From the NCBI RefSeq assembly GCF_004421105.1, contig NZ_CP038033.1, positions 2,809,659-2,873,658 of the forward strand: a DNA stretch of 64,000 nt. The letters run 5' to 3'. This DNA is from Nitrosococcus wardiae (lineage in GTDB: Bacteria; Pseudomonadota; Gammaproteobacteria; Nitrosococcales; Nitrosococcaceae). Below are positions 52,351 through 60,931 of the stretch, piece after piece. Position 1 is the stretch's first letter. Every line of letters begins with the position of its first letter. The notes under the pieces were generated by a model, which was given only the letters and a program-made list of their open reading frames with translations, ran no database searches and was not told the origin of the DNA. The position numbers and the translations under genes are program-made.

Positions 52351-53670
52351 ATGAATAAATTTACCTCTAATTTTCTTTTAGCACTCGTCTGCTTACTTAC
52401 TGTTTCTGTAAACCAAGTAAAAGCAGATGAGTCCCCAAATATTTATAATAAATATCTGCAGCCTGTGGTAACCGCCATCGATTATCACACTCGCATGATC
52501 TATCTCCTTAACTATAAAGAAGACAAAATTATAACTATAGATCCTTTCTTTATCGAAGGTTGGCCCGCTGATCTTCCATTACAACACACGATGGTATTAC
52601 CAGAAGGGGATAGATTTTACGTGACCACCGATAATACGGAAGAACATCCCGCCTATATCATTGCGTTGAAGGTTGAAGAAATCGACTGGGATAATGGTAC
52701 GGCAGAAGTGGTCGCGGATTCGTTATTGCCGGTAGACGTTCCAAACACCCCGGCAGAATTGCCCTTTGTAGAATCCATCAACAATGCCCAAGCCGTTCCT
52801 AACTGGCTATTGGCTCCTGCCACCCAAATCCACGGTCCCACCTTATTACCCTATTCAGATTTTGTCTATTTCACCGAATGGACGGGGGACAAGGTGCGCG
52901 TTATTAATTACAAAACGAATGAATTTTCTGATGTCGACCCTATCAGCATCCCTGGATATACGGAACAGACCCATGGCATCATGTTCAATAAGTCAGGAAC
53001 CCTAGGGCTGGGAACAGGGTATTTCTTTGATAATAACGTTATTGATTTGTATAAAGTCAATAGAGAGAACGGACAACTGGAAGCCGTGAAGCAAATTATG
53101 CTAGGCAATGAGAGACGGCATGCGGCTTTTTCCCATTATGTATTTTGGCTGGATGAACGCTACGCCATCACCGCTTCAATGCAATTCGACAAAACCTCTT
53201 TGACACCGCCCACTACCCGTAGAATTATTCCACCGAGTGTGTGGTTAATAGATGCCTGGGAGGGAACCGCCACTCGAATTATTAAGCACACTAATGATGT
53301 TCATGGGCCTGGTGTTTTTCGCTCTCCGTCCGATATTGCTGTTGTTGGAAACAAACTCTATATCGCAGAGGAAGATTCGATTGACCACACCTTTGCTGAT
53401 GATGGCTATGTGTCGGTCTTCGATATTAGTGACCGTTACCGGCCACGGTTTATAAAAAGATTCCAACCGGGTGTGGAACTTCCAGAAGGCTTTGCTGTTG
53501 CCCACACCCTGAGTCCAACACCAGATAACCGATATTTGTTACTGGCAAGCTGGGTTTCGGGGTATATCATCAAAATTGATACCCTGACGGACACCGTCAT
53601 TAAAGTGTTTGGTCCTAGCGATGGCCTGGTCATGCCACATGGTCTGTTTGCTGCAGGCGGTATTCGCTAA
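52351..53670 (+). CDS. exported seven-bladed beta-propeller-like protein
   Basis: 439 residues from ATG 52351; TTG 52324 would add nine charged residues before the signal. Signal peptide: MNKFTSNFLLALVCLLTVS with cleavage near QVKA-DE. The mature protein has repeated propeller-like blades (VVTAIDYHTRMIYLLNY, DRFYVTTDN, VRVINYKTNEFSD, YVSVFDISDRYRPRFI, GYIIKIDTLTDTVIKVFGP). Histidines recur at blade positions (IHGP, THGIM, RRHAAFSH, VHGPG, VAHTLSP, MPHGLF), a pattern that could bind metal. An SCO1-type copper protein follows. The family is not recognised beyond YncE/YVTN-like propellers. Confidence 0.75.
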   Translation: MNKFTSNFLLALVCLLTVSVNQVKADESPNIYNKYLQPVVTAIDYHTRMIYLLNYKEDKIITIDPFFIEGWPADLPLQHTMVLPEGDRFYVTTDNTEEHPAYIIALKVEEIDWDNGTAEVVADSLLPVDVPNTPAELPFVESINNAQAVPNWLLAPATQIHGPTLLPYSDFVYFTEWTGDKVRVINYKTNEFSDVDPISIPGYTEQTHGIMFNKSGTLGLGTGYFFDNNVIDLYKVNRENGQLEAVKQIMLGNERRHAAFSHYVFWLDERYAITASMQFDKTSLTPPTTRRIIPPSVWLIDAWEGTATRIIKHTNDVHGPGVFRSPSDIAVVGNKLYIAEEDSIDHTFADDGYVSVFDISDRYRPRFIKRFQPGVELPEGFAVAHTLSPTPDNRYLLLASWVSGYIIKIDTLTDTVIKVFGPSDGLVMPHGLFAAGGIR

Positions 53671-53686
53671 TTACTGTTTGTTCAAT

Positions 53687-53755
53687 GCACCAACCGGGCT
53701 TCCATATTTTCTCATGAGTAGATTATTGATGAAAAAAGTTAGGCCGGTTGAGTGC
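53687..53755 (+). repeat. long-loop inverted repeat between propeller and SCO genes
   Basis: GCACCAACCGG (53687-53697) is complementary to CCGGTTGAGTGC (53744-53755) apart from a one-base bulge. It may form a stem over a ~46-base loop, 51 bases before the SCO gene. No T-run follows the right arm directly. Confidence 0.4.
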
Positions 53756-53806
53756 AGCACCAGCAATATAACCATAAAAAATTAACTAAGGAAAAACAAC
53801 GTAGAA

Positions 53807-54397
53807 ATGAAAAATAGGGCTTTATATAGCCTCGCTACAGTCATGATGCTTCTGCTGTTTATTCCAGTTAATCTAATAGCTTCAACCATCGTACTGAGGC
53901 ATCCCGCGCCTTTGCAAAAGGAAGCGATAGCCTACTTAGAGAAAGGAAGTGAAAGCAATAGAAATCAATGGAAATTAGTCGTCTTTGGGTTTACGCACTG
54001 TAGCGATATCTGTCCCATGTCGCTAGCAAACCTTTCCATGCTAATGAAAACCGCAGCAGAAAAGCAAATTAAGTTAGATGGGATCTTTGTGACAGTCGAT
54101 CCAGATAGAGACACAAATGCGGTCTTAGCCAACTATACCAAAAAGTTTGGGTCTAATATTTCCTATTTACGTCTGAAAGGCGATAATCTAAAACGCCTTA
54201 AACGTACTTTTGGTGTGGAAGCTGTTTTCTATACAAAGAATGTAGGAAATAGACTCCACTACCAAGTGGATCACAGCAGTACCGCCTTTCTAATTGATCC
54301 CGAAGGAAGAATTAGAGCTCTGTTCGATGCAGTGGAAGATGCAGGCGATATCGCGAAAATGATCCATGAGAAAGGAATGTTTTTTGGTCATGAATAG
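53807..54397 (+). CDS. SCO1/SenC/PrrC family copper chaperone
   Basis: 196 residues. An N-terminal membrane or signal segment (LATVMMLLLFIPVNLIAST) precedes a thioredoxin fold with the copper-binding CxxxCP motif in FTHCSDICPMSL (near residue 65) and the distal His in VDHSSTAFLIDPEG (near 160). FVTVDPDRDT is the family strand. SCO proteins deliver copper to cytochrome oxidase CuA or to other periplasmic copper enzymes. The propeller upstream is a candidate client. The stop overlaps the next start. Confidence 0.92.
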   Translation: MKNRALYSLATVMMLLLFIPVNLIASTIVLRHPAPLQKEAIAYLEKGSESNRNQWKLVVFGFTHCSDICPMSLANLSMLMKTAAEKQIKLDGIFVTVDPDRDTNAVLANYTKKFGSNISYLRLKGDNLKRLKRTFGVEAVFYTKNVGNRLHYQVDHSSTAFLIDPEGRIRALFDAVEDAGDIAKMIHEKGMFFGHE

Positions 54398-55028
54398 GAA
54401 CGTGGTAAACGTGGTACTAGCGATTCTTTTCATGTTAGCAGGTATCGCTCCTGTCTTTGCCATGAACAATTACGATGATCCTCGTATTCTACTCTCTTTC
54501 AAAGATAAAGCTTTAACACCTGAGCTTGATATATTGCGCATTAAGGCGAAGGTCTCATCGGATAATCAACTAATATTTGAAGTCAAAACAAGAGGAGAAC
54601 GAATTAACGGGGAAGCTGGGGACTATTTCTTCCTGCACCTTATTAACGGGAGTTCTTATATCCTCCGCGTCCCGGTAAATCAGATAAAAGGAGACGAAGT
54701 TTTGGTCTATGAGAGCACTCTGCAATCTAAACCTCATGCACGATCTTCCCTTCCTGAAGAGCTAAGAAAATCCAGCCTGAAGGCAGATTTCAGCGCAAAG
54801 CGCATACCTAACGGGATCGAATACTTGATACCTATGGATTGGATCGATTTTGGCAATGATTTCAGCTATGATGCCTATACCGCCCAAGTGAGCATGCAGG
54901 GAGATACTTTGAGTATTGATAAAATATACGATCAAGCAGGAAAGGGGCGCAAAGAAGAGAAACGGTTTTCCGCCATTACATTACTCAACAAACTCTGTAC
55001 AACACGTAAGATCATTCTGACCGAGTAA
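54390..55028 (+). CDS. hypothetical exported protein downstream of SCO1
   Basis: 212 residues from ATG 54390, overlapping the SCO gene end. Signal peptide VVLAILFMLAGIAPVFA. The mature part is beta-rich (ILRIKAKVSSDNQLIFEVKTRGER, DYFFLHLINGSSYILRVPVNQI) and near residue 145 has IEYLIPMDWIDFG. This layout resembles DOMON or carbohydrate-binding-like sandwiches, but no motif is decisive. Co-translation with SCO1 suggests a shared periplasmic role. Confidence 0.65.
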   Translation: MNRNVVNVVLAILFMLAGIAPVFAMNNYDDPRILLSFKDKALTPELDILRIKAKVSSDNQLIFEVKTRGERINGEAGDYFFLHLINGSSYILRVPVNQIKGDEVLVYESTLQSKPHARSSLPEELRKSSLKADFSAKRIPNGIEYLIPMDWIDFGNDFSYDAYTAQVSMQGDTLSIDKIYDQAGKGRKEEKRFSAITLLNKLCTTRKIILTE

Positions 55029-55151
55029 ATTAGGCATCACCGATAAGCGTCTAGAAAAGCTATAACGCTTGCCATAGACAGCTTACTTGTTAATTTACCA
55101 TAAAAGGTTCTATTCCAACGGTCATGGTCGATGAGTGATTGCCCACCCCCG

Positions 55152-55280
55152 CGACGGTTTGAGACGGGCACGATGACCCTGGCCGAGGAGGCGATCTATG
55201 CCTTCGCCCGTGAATTTGATCCTTCAACCCTTCTCCCCCACTCAGCCTGGCTCGCCCCTGCGATAGCTCCTGGGCATTGA
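55152..55280 (+). pseudogene. fragment of a MaoC-like dehydratase gene
   Basis: The open frame reads RRFETGTMTLAEEAIYAFA then REFDPST. This is the start of the MaoC/hot-dog hydratase pattern (TGTMTxxEEEIxxFAxxFDPxP). It then drifts into LLPHSAWLAPAIAPGH and a stop. No start codon or remainder of the domain is present. The segment is GC-rich like the adjacent M28 gene, unlike the genes on either side. The rest of 55029-55340 has no gene. Confidence 0.6.
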
Positions 55281-55340
55281 GGCAATGCACAACGCCATCA
55301 TACGGACAGGCGATCTGCTCAATGCCACGCTCGGGTCACC

Positions 55341-56342
55341 TCACTGTCGGGCCATATCTGCCACGGCTTGTGCCAAAGCGGCGGTCAGCCGCGCCATGGA
55401 CTCGTAGTCCAGTGTGGGGTACGTGTCGCTCGGGCCGTGGTAGTAGGGGTTGCGGAAGTTGGCCGTATCCGTGAGCATTATGGCCGGGTAGCCCCTCTCC
55501 CAGAAAGCCCAGTGGTCCGAGCGCCGGATGGCTTCTAGCAGTTCCGGCGCGGCCAGGCCTTCCGAGGGAACCGTGGCGTGTTCGCGAAAGGCTTCAATGA
55601 CGTCCCGCACCAGTTGCCGGGAAGCCATGTTGCCCACGAATGCCACGAAATTCCCCGTGTCCGGGTAGAGGTAGCCGAGGAGCGGCGGGTAGTGCTGGCT
55701 GTCGCGTTCCCTGGTGTAGTAGCCCAGCATCTCCAGGGAGATCATGCCCACGATGTTCTCGCCGTCCGCGCGGGTCTGTCGGGCGTAATTCAGGCTGCCC
55801 ATGGCTTGGGTGCCGAAGAAGGGGGCCTCTTCGTTGGCGAAGGCGACCAGGCGAAGGGTCCGGTCGGGCTTCGCGTCATGCAGCAGCCGCGCCAGCTCCA
55901 GCAGGACGGCGATCCCGGAGGCGTTGTCGTCCGCGCCGGGGCTACCGCGGACCGTGTCGTAGTGGGCGCCGATGACCAATGATTCGTCCTGCAGGCGGTC
56001 TCCCCGCAGCGTTACCTCGATATTGTCGAATAGTCTCTCATGGGTCTGAACGGCGTGCCTGACTGGTTCGTAGCCCGTGTTCCGGAACGTCTGTTCGATA
56101 TAGACCGCCGCGTTCAGCTTGTGATTGGGCTCCCAGTAGTGCCGCTCGCCAATCTGGTGGGACAGAACCCGGACATGCTCCTGGAGGCGGTCACGCAACG
56201 CCTTCTCTTCGCTCGCCAGCGGCGGCGGCATGCCGCGGTAAGATTGGCCCGGCATGTGGAACAGGACCCTATAGGTACCCCCGAGTAGTACGACCAGGAC
56301 AAGGATCACGGCCACTACGACGAAGCCCTTTCCTGACGACAT
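55341..56342 (-). CDS. M28-family zinc metallopeptidase, membrane-anchored
   Basis: 333 residues from ATG 56342, which is preceded on its strand by AGGAGG at 5 bases; an in-frame ATG at 56375 is less likely. An N-terminal anchor (FVVVAVILVLVVLLGGTY) precedes the peptidase domain with zinc ligands in VIGAHYDTVRGSPGADDNASG (His, bridging Asp), AFANEEAPFFGT (catalytic Glu pair), ISLEMLGYY, and a late His in NPYYHGPSDTYPTLD. Codon use is much more GC-rich than the neighbours', suggesting transfer. It is probably an aminopeptidase facing the periplasm. Confidence 0.88.
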   Translation of the reverse strand: MSSGKGFVVVAVILVLVVLLGGTYRVLFHMPGQSYRGMPPPLASEEKALRDRLQEHVRVLSHQIGERHYWEPNHKLNAAVYIEQTFRNTGYEPVRHAVQTHERLFDNIEVTLRGDRLQDESLVIGAHYDTVRGSPGADDNASGIAVLLELARLLHDAKPDRTLRLVAFANEEAPFFGTQAMGSLNYARQTRADGENIVGMISLEMLGYYTRERDSQHYPPLLGYLYPDTGNFVAFVGNMASRQLVRDVIEAFREHATVPSEGLAAPELLEAIRRSDHWAFWERGYPAIMLTDTANFRNPYYHGPSDTYPTLDYESMARLTAALAQAVADMARQ

Positions 56343-56375
56343 ATCAACCTCCTCGGTGAACATGTGAGTGCCCAT

Positions 56376-56754
56376 GACCCGATAGAAGCTTCTTAGTAAG
56401 CTTGATAATATTACTATAGTGCATTCGACTATGGCAGGTGGACCACGCTCATTTAGGGTTTTTCCTGATAGGGTCTTCCTTTATAGCATTCCCGCAAGCA
56501 TAAACGTAAGCTTGTTTCTAAGAGCTTCTCCAAATATTACCTGGCCACGAGGCGGAAAACTCGTGGTATTTAACCTTCCCCACTGTGTCTCTAATTTTTG
56601 AAAGAGATATAATATTATCCACATTTAAATCAACAGGAATATAATCCCAACTTTGCTATTCCTACTGTCCAGGTTCTACCACAGGATCTTGGGGGTGAAA
56701 AAACCAGGCTAGCTGGTAAAATTTAGCAATTTTTATAAAATTGCCAGAATTTCC
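56376..56754 (+). other. gene-free interval before mfd
   Basis: About 380 bases. It holds a hairpin CCACGAG/CTCGTGG at 56545-56566 followed by TATTT, possibly a terminator, and repeat copy 3 at 56599-56614. There is no ORF with coding character. The GC content falls back to the genome level within the first ~50 bases, marking the end of the GC-rich patch. Confidence 0.5.
56599..56614. repeat. intergenic repeat copy 3 (TGAAAGAGATATAATA)
   Basis: Identical over 16 bp to 43072-43087. It lies 141 bases before the mfd start. Confidence 0.5.
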
Positions 56755-59700
56755 ATGTCATCCGTTTTAAATCTTGCCTCTTTATCGCCGGCCTTGCCCC
56801 AACAGGCAGGCGAGCATCGCTATTTTGGTCGACTTTACGGAAGCAGTTTCGGCCTGGTGTTAGCAACCAGCGCCCGTCATCACCCGGGGCCAATCCTGGT
56901 GATTACGCCAGATACAGTCACAGCAAATCGGCTGGAGGATGAACTCCGCTTCTATTGCAGCGGCCAAGAAACTCTTCCCATCCTTCATTTTCCCGATTGG
57001 GAGACGCTCCCCTATGACACCTTCTCCCCCCATCAAGACATTATCTCTGAGCGTCTAGCCACCCTCTACCAATTACCCCGATTAAAGCACGGAGTACTGA
57101 TCGTCCCCGTATCCACTTTGATGCAACGCCTTGCGCCCCGGGAATACCTAGAAACCCATGGCCTGTTGGTAGCAACTGGCGATCACCTTCACTTGGAATC
57201 CTGGCGAAAGCAACTGGAAAAGGGGGGATATCGTTGTGTTTCCCAGGTGATGGAGCACGGCGAATTCGCGGTTCGGGGTTCTCTTATTGACCTGTTCCCT
57301 ATGGGCAGCAGGGTGCCCTATCGAATCGACCTCTTTGATAATGAAGTGGACAGCCTCCGCAGCTTCGACCCGGAAACCCAGCGTTCCTCGGAACATATAG
57401 AACAGATCCGGCTATTGCCAGCCCGGGAATTCCCCTTGACGGAAGAGGCTATTACTCAGTTCCGAAAAAACTATCGCAGCACCTTTAGCGGCGATCCCCA
57501 ACGCAGCCTTATTTATCGCGAGGTGAGCGAAGGGACTCTCCCCCCAGGAATTGAGTATTATCTGCCGCTTTTTTTCGACCGTACCGATGCCCTATTCGAT
57601 TATCTTCCAGAAAACACCCTGGCGGTCACCTTAGAGGGAGTCCACGCAACAGCTAACGCTTTTTGGAAAGAAATCAACGATCGCTATGAGCAGCGTCGCC
57701 ATGATTTAGAACGTCCCCTACTCAACCCCCAGCAACTCTACCTTCAAACGGGCCAGGTCTTTGCCGCTCTTAAAAGTCTACCCCGGATCAGCCTGCAACC
57801 CTCCGAACTAGAGGAAAAGGCAGGTCATCAAAACTTCGCCACCGAAACCCCCCCCCAACTCACGATCAATGCTCGCGCCTCCCAACCTCTGGAAACCCTC
57901 AATCAGTTTATAGAAAACTTTCAAGGACGGGTATTATTTGCCGCCGAAACCACGGGGCGCCGAGAAACCTTGCGGGAGCTGCTCAAAGACAGCGGAATCC
58001 AGCCTCACTTCTTTGAAAACTGGGAAACTTTTCTTCAGGGCGAGAAACGCTTCGGGATCACTGTAGCACCGCTACAGCAGGGCTTGCTACTGGGAAAACC
58101 ACAGCTTGCAGTAATTGCCGAACCTCAATTGTTCGGCGAGCAAGCCATGCAGCAACGCCGTCGAAAAGGACGTAGCCGGGATACGGATGCGGTAGTCCGA
58201 GATCTGGTGGAGCTTTCCATCGGCGCCCCAGTGGTCCACGAAGAACACGGTGTGGGCCGCTATTTAGGGTTACAGACCCTGGAAGTGGGGAAAGTCCGCA
58301 CCGAATTCATGGCACTGGAATACGCCGATGGGGATAAACTCTACGTTCCCGTCTCCTCTCTTCACCTGATTAGCCGTTACACCGGCGCCTCCCCCGAAGC
58401 TGCACCCTTGCATAAACTGGGTTCCGGTCACTGGGAACGGGCCAAACGCAAGGCCCGGGAGCGGGTCCGAGATGTGGCTGCCGAGCTGCTAGCTATCTAT
58501 GCCCAGCGGGCAGCACGGAAAAAACCTGCCCTGCCCCCTCCCGATTCCCACTATGCCGCTTTCGCCCGAGCCTTTCCTTTTGAAGAAACTCCCGATCAGG
58601 CCGACGCTATTGAGGCAGTGATTGCTGATCTAACTTCAGATAAGCCCATGGATCGTCTCGTCTGTGGGGATGTGGGTTTTGGTAAAACCGAAGTAGCCAT
58701 GCGGGCTGCCTTTATCGCCTCCCAGTCAAGCAAACAAGTGGCCGTGCTCGTACCCACCACGCTCCTAGCCCAACAACACCATCAAAGCTTTAAGGACCGT
58801 TTTGCCGATTGGCCAGTGCGGGTAGAGGTCATATCCCGCTTCCGCTCCCGCAAAGAGCAAGAGGTTGTGATCAGGGACATTGCCGATGGCCGGGTGGATA
58901 TTGTGATTGGCACCCATAAACTATTGCAGGAAAACATCCGCTTCAAGGACCTGGGACTGGTGATTATCGATGAAGAACACCGGTTTGGAGTCCGACAAAA
59001 AGAACGGATGAAGGCCTTACGGGCCGAGGTGGATATACTCACCTTAACCGCGACCCCTATTCCTCGAACCCTACATATGTCTCTTTCAGGACTCCGGGAT
59101 CTTTCTATCATTGCCACCCCACCGGCGCGCCGCCTGGCTATTAAAACTTTTGTGCGGCAGTGGGATGACAACCTCCTCCGAGAGGCCTTGCTGCGGGAAA
59201 TCAAACGCGGGGGACAAATTTATTTTCTCCATAATGAAGTGGAAAGCATCGATAAAATGGCCCAGAGGGTTCAATCCCTCTTTCCCGAGGCCAAAGTGGG
59301 TGTCGCCCATGGCCAAATGCGGGAGCGGGAACTGGAACAGGTGATGCTAAATTTTTACCACCGGCGCTTTAATGTCCTGGTTTGCACCACTATCATCGAA
59401 ACGGGGATTGATATCCCCAGTGCCAATACCATCATCATCCATCGGGCTGATAAATTCGGCCTGGCCCAACTTTATCAGTTGCGTGGACGGGTGGGACGCT
59501 CCCATCACCGAGCTTATGCCTATCTGATTGTTCCCCCTCGCTCGGTTATGACCGCAGATGCGGTCAAACGCCTAGAGGCCATCGAGTCCCTGGAAGAACT
59601 GGGAGCTGGTTTTACCTTGGCCACCCATGATATGGAGATCCGAGGAGCTGGAGAACTGCTGGGTAAAGACCAAAGTGGGCAAATGCAAGAGATCGGTTTT

Positions 59701-60231
59701 AGTCTTTACAATGACCTGCTGGAACGGGCGGTCAATAGCCTGAAATCCGGGCAAACCTTGGATTTGGAACAATCCGCAGAACATGGTCCAGAGGTTGACC
59801 TCCATGCCCCCGCCCTCATTCCGGAAGATTATCTTCCTGATGTGCATACCCGCTTAGTGCTCTATAAACGGATCGCCACCGCCAAGAGCTATCAAGAACT
59901 GCAGGAGCTTCAGGTGGAGATGATTGATCGCTTTGGCTTATTGCCAGAGGCCACTAAGACCGTATTTGCTATCCATGAACTTCGCCTGAAGGCAAATGAA
60001 ATTGGGATCCGCAAACTTGAGGCAAACGCCTATGGTGGCCGGATCTACTTCCGACCAGAACCCAACGTGGATCCCATGGCAATCATTAACTTGATACAAA
60101 AGCAACCTAGCGTCTATAAGCTAGATGGCCAGGAAAAACTCCGTTTTGTCCAAGAACTACCGGATGCCCAGGCACGCTTAGAAGCACTAGACAAACTGCT
60201 TAAGGAGCTATCCATGAAAAAGGCGGCCTAA
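56755..60231 (+). CDS. mfd: transcription-repair coupling factor
   Basis: 1158 residues. Removes stalled RNA polymerase and recruits UvrA. The N-terminal UvrB-like homology region (GLVLATSARHHPG, LPILHFPDWETLPYDTFSPHQDIISERL) comes first, then the RNA polymerase-interacting CarD-like domain (DLVELSIGAPVVHEEHGVGRYLG). The RecG-like helicase follows: Walker A GDVGFGKTEVAMRAAF, DEEH box IDEEHRFGVRQKE, TATPIPRTLHMS, RGRVGRS. The C-terminal TRCF domain is intact. Its length is normal for the family. Confidence 0.97.
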   Translation: MSSVLNLASLSPALPQQAGEHRYFGRLYGSSFGLVLATSARHHPGPILVITPDTVTANRLEDELRFYCSGQETLPILHFPDWETLPYDTFSPHQDIISERLATLYQLPRLKHGVLIVPVSTLMQRLAPREYLETHGLLVATGDHLHLESWRKQLEKGGYRCVSQVMEHGEFAVRGSLIDLFPMGSRVPYRIDLFDNEVDSLRSFDPETQRSSEHIEQIRLLPAREFPLTEEAITQFRKNYRSTFSGDPQRSLIYREVSEGTLPPGIEYYLPLFFDRTDALFDYLPENTLAVTLEGVHATANAFWKEINDRYEQRRHDLERPLLNPQQLYLQTGQVFAALKSLPRISLQPSELEEKAGHQNFATETPPQLTINARASQPLETLNQFIENFQGRVLFAAETTGRRETLRELLKDSGIQPHFFENWETFLQGEKRFGITVAPLQQGLLLGKPQLAVIAEPQLFGEQAMQQRRRKGRSRDTDAVVRDLVELSIGAPVVHEEHGVGRYLGLQTLEVGKVRTEFMALEYADGDKLYVPVSSLHLISRYTGASPEAAPLHKLGSGHWERAKRKARERVRDVAAELLAIYAQRAARKKPALPPPDSHYAAFARAFPFEETPDQADAIEAVIADLTSDKPMDRLVCGDVGFGKTEVAMRAAFIASQSSKQVAVLVPTTLLAQQHHQSFKDRFADWPVRVEVISRFRSRKEQEVVIRDIADGRVDIVIGTHKLLQENIRFKDLGLVIIDEEHRFGVRQKERMKALRAEVDILTLTATPIPRTLHMSLSGLRDLSIIATPPARRLAIKTFVRQWDDNLLREALLREIKRGGQIYFLHNEVESIDKMAQRVQSLFPEAKVGVAHGQMRERELEQVMLNFYHRRFNVLVCTTIIETGIDIPSANTIIIHRADKFGLAQLYQLRGRVGRSHHRAYAYLIVPPRSVMTADAVKRLEAIESLEELGAGFTLATHDMEIRGAGELLGKDQSGQMQEIGFSLYNDLLERAVNSLKSGQTLDLEQSAEHGPEVDLHAPALIPEDYLPDVHTRLVLYKRIATAKSYQELQELQVEMIDRFGLLPEATKTVFAIHELRLKANEIGIRKLEANAYGGRIYFRPEPNVDPMAIINLIQKQPSVYKLDGQEKLRFVQELPDAQARLEALDKLLKELSMKKAA

Positions 60232-60236
60232 ATTTC

Positions 60237-60350
60237 CTATTCCAGCAACAACTTTTCCAAGTGATTCGACACATTGGCGGCAGGGGGGCCAAGACCAAGG
60301 ATACGGCGGACCCACGCAGAAAGCACACCAGCCTTTCCCAACTTATCCAT
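60237..60350 (-). CDS. 37-residue ORF overlapping the csoR stop
   Basis: ATG at 60348-60350 overlaps the csoR stop region (TATGGATAA), giving an 8-base overlap typical of coupled translation. The stop is TAG at 60237-60239, six bases from the converging mfd stop. The predicted peptide has a basic, Gly/Leu-rich middle (WVRRILGLGPPAANV) and ends in HLEKLLLE. No family is recognised. It could be a real small protein or the tail of a lost gene. Confidence 0.35.
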   Translation of the reverse strand: MDKLGKAGVLSAWVRRILGLGPPAANVSNHLEKLLLE

Positions 60351-60627
60351 ACTTGGTGAGAATCCGTGTCAGCTCTGATAATTTTTTCTGGACCGCGTCA
60401 TTGAGCAAACCTTCCTTATCAACTTCATCTTCGATGGCACAAGCCATCATTTCACAAAAGGCTTTATTCATGGCGGTGCGAGAAGCGGCCAATTGCTGGG
60501 CAATCGATTCACAGCGCTGGCCTTCCTCGATCATACGACGGATCGCCCGGATCTGGCCCTCCACGCGTGCCAGCCTGGAAAGCAGGGCTTTCTTACGCAC
60601 TTCTTTTGGACGGTCTAAATCAGACAT
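60343..60627 (-). CDS. CsoR/RcnR/CstR-family (DUF156) repressor
   Basis: 94 residues, all-helical. Signature RLARVEGQIRAIRRMIEEGQRCESIAQQLAASRTAMNKAF. Cys39 occupies the first conserved ligand site. The CstR second Cys would fall at residue 68, which is Glu here. CsoR's His falls at 64 (Ala). Instead Cys58 and Cys63 are present (FCEMMACA). So the sensing chemistry (copper, persulfide or other) cannot be assigned from the ligand set. It is divergent from a YeeE/YedE-PDO sulfur operon with two operator-like palindromes between, which favours sulfide or persulfide sensing. Confidence 0.88.
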   Translation of the reverse strand: MSDLDRPKEVRKKALLSRLARVEGQIRAIRRMIEEGQRCESIAQQLAASRTAMNKAFCEMMACAIEDEVDKEGLLNDAVQKKLSELTRILTKYG

Positions 60628-60660
60628 GAAGATCTCCTGGAAACACTCCTGAGCACATAT

Positions 60661-60678
60661 TATACAGGCGGGGGTATA
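60661..60678. promoter_or_regulatory. CsoR-family operator, repressor side
   Basis: TATACAG-GCGG-GGGTATA. The right half matches the better palindrome at 60804 and the left half is imperfect (TATACAG for TATACCC). It lies 34 bp before the csoR start on the minus strand and fits autoregulation. Confidence 0.55.
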
Positions 60679-60803
60679 TAAAGATAAGCCTATAACACAC
60701 CAGTAATATGTCTGCAGTTATTCGGAAAAAGTCGTAATTTTTCCGGAGGATTAGCCACGTTTTCCTGAGTATAGGAAACCCAAAGTGGAGTTTATTAGCT
60801 TGA

Positions 60804-60821
60804 TATACCCCCGCGGGTATA
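60804..60821. promoter_or_regulatory. CsoR-family operator, operon side
   Basis: TATACCC-CCGC-GGGTATA is a 7-4-7 palindrome of the type recognised by CsoR/CstR repressors. It lies 110 bp before the YeeE/YedE gene. The 304-base divergent gap otherwise contains no gene. Confidence 0.65.
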
Positions 60822-60931
60822 ACAGAATAGGGTTATTCTAAAGATTGAGTGCTTATAAGTATCTATGAATAAAATATGAGGTGTTTTAGGAATACTTCAA
60901 AACTTTCACTGAGGTACTTAAAGGGGAAACC

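Noticed and set aside
52351-53670. Propeller as an SBP56-type methanethiol oxidase
   Set aside because: The neighbourhood with SCO1 fits, but I cannot align the protein to SBP56 motifs. Only a general propeller is supported.
55090-55290. Transposase fragment between the SCO block and the M28 gene
   Set aside because: The translated frame fits a MaoC-like dehydratase N-terminus better, and no inverted repeats or transposase motifs are visible.
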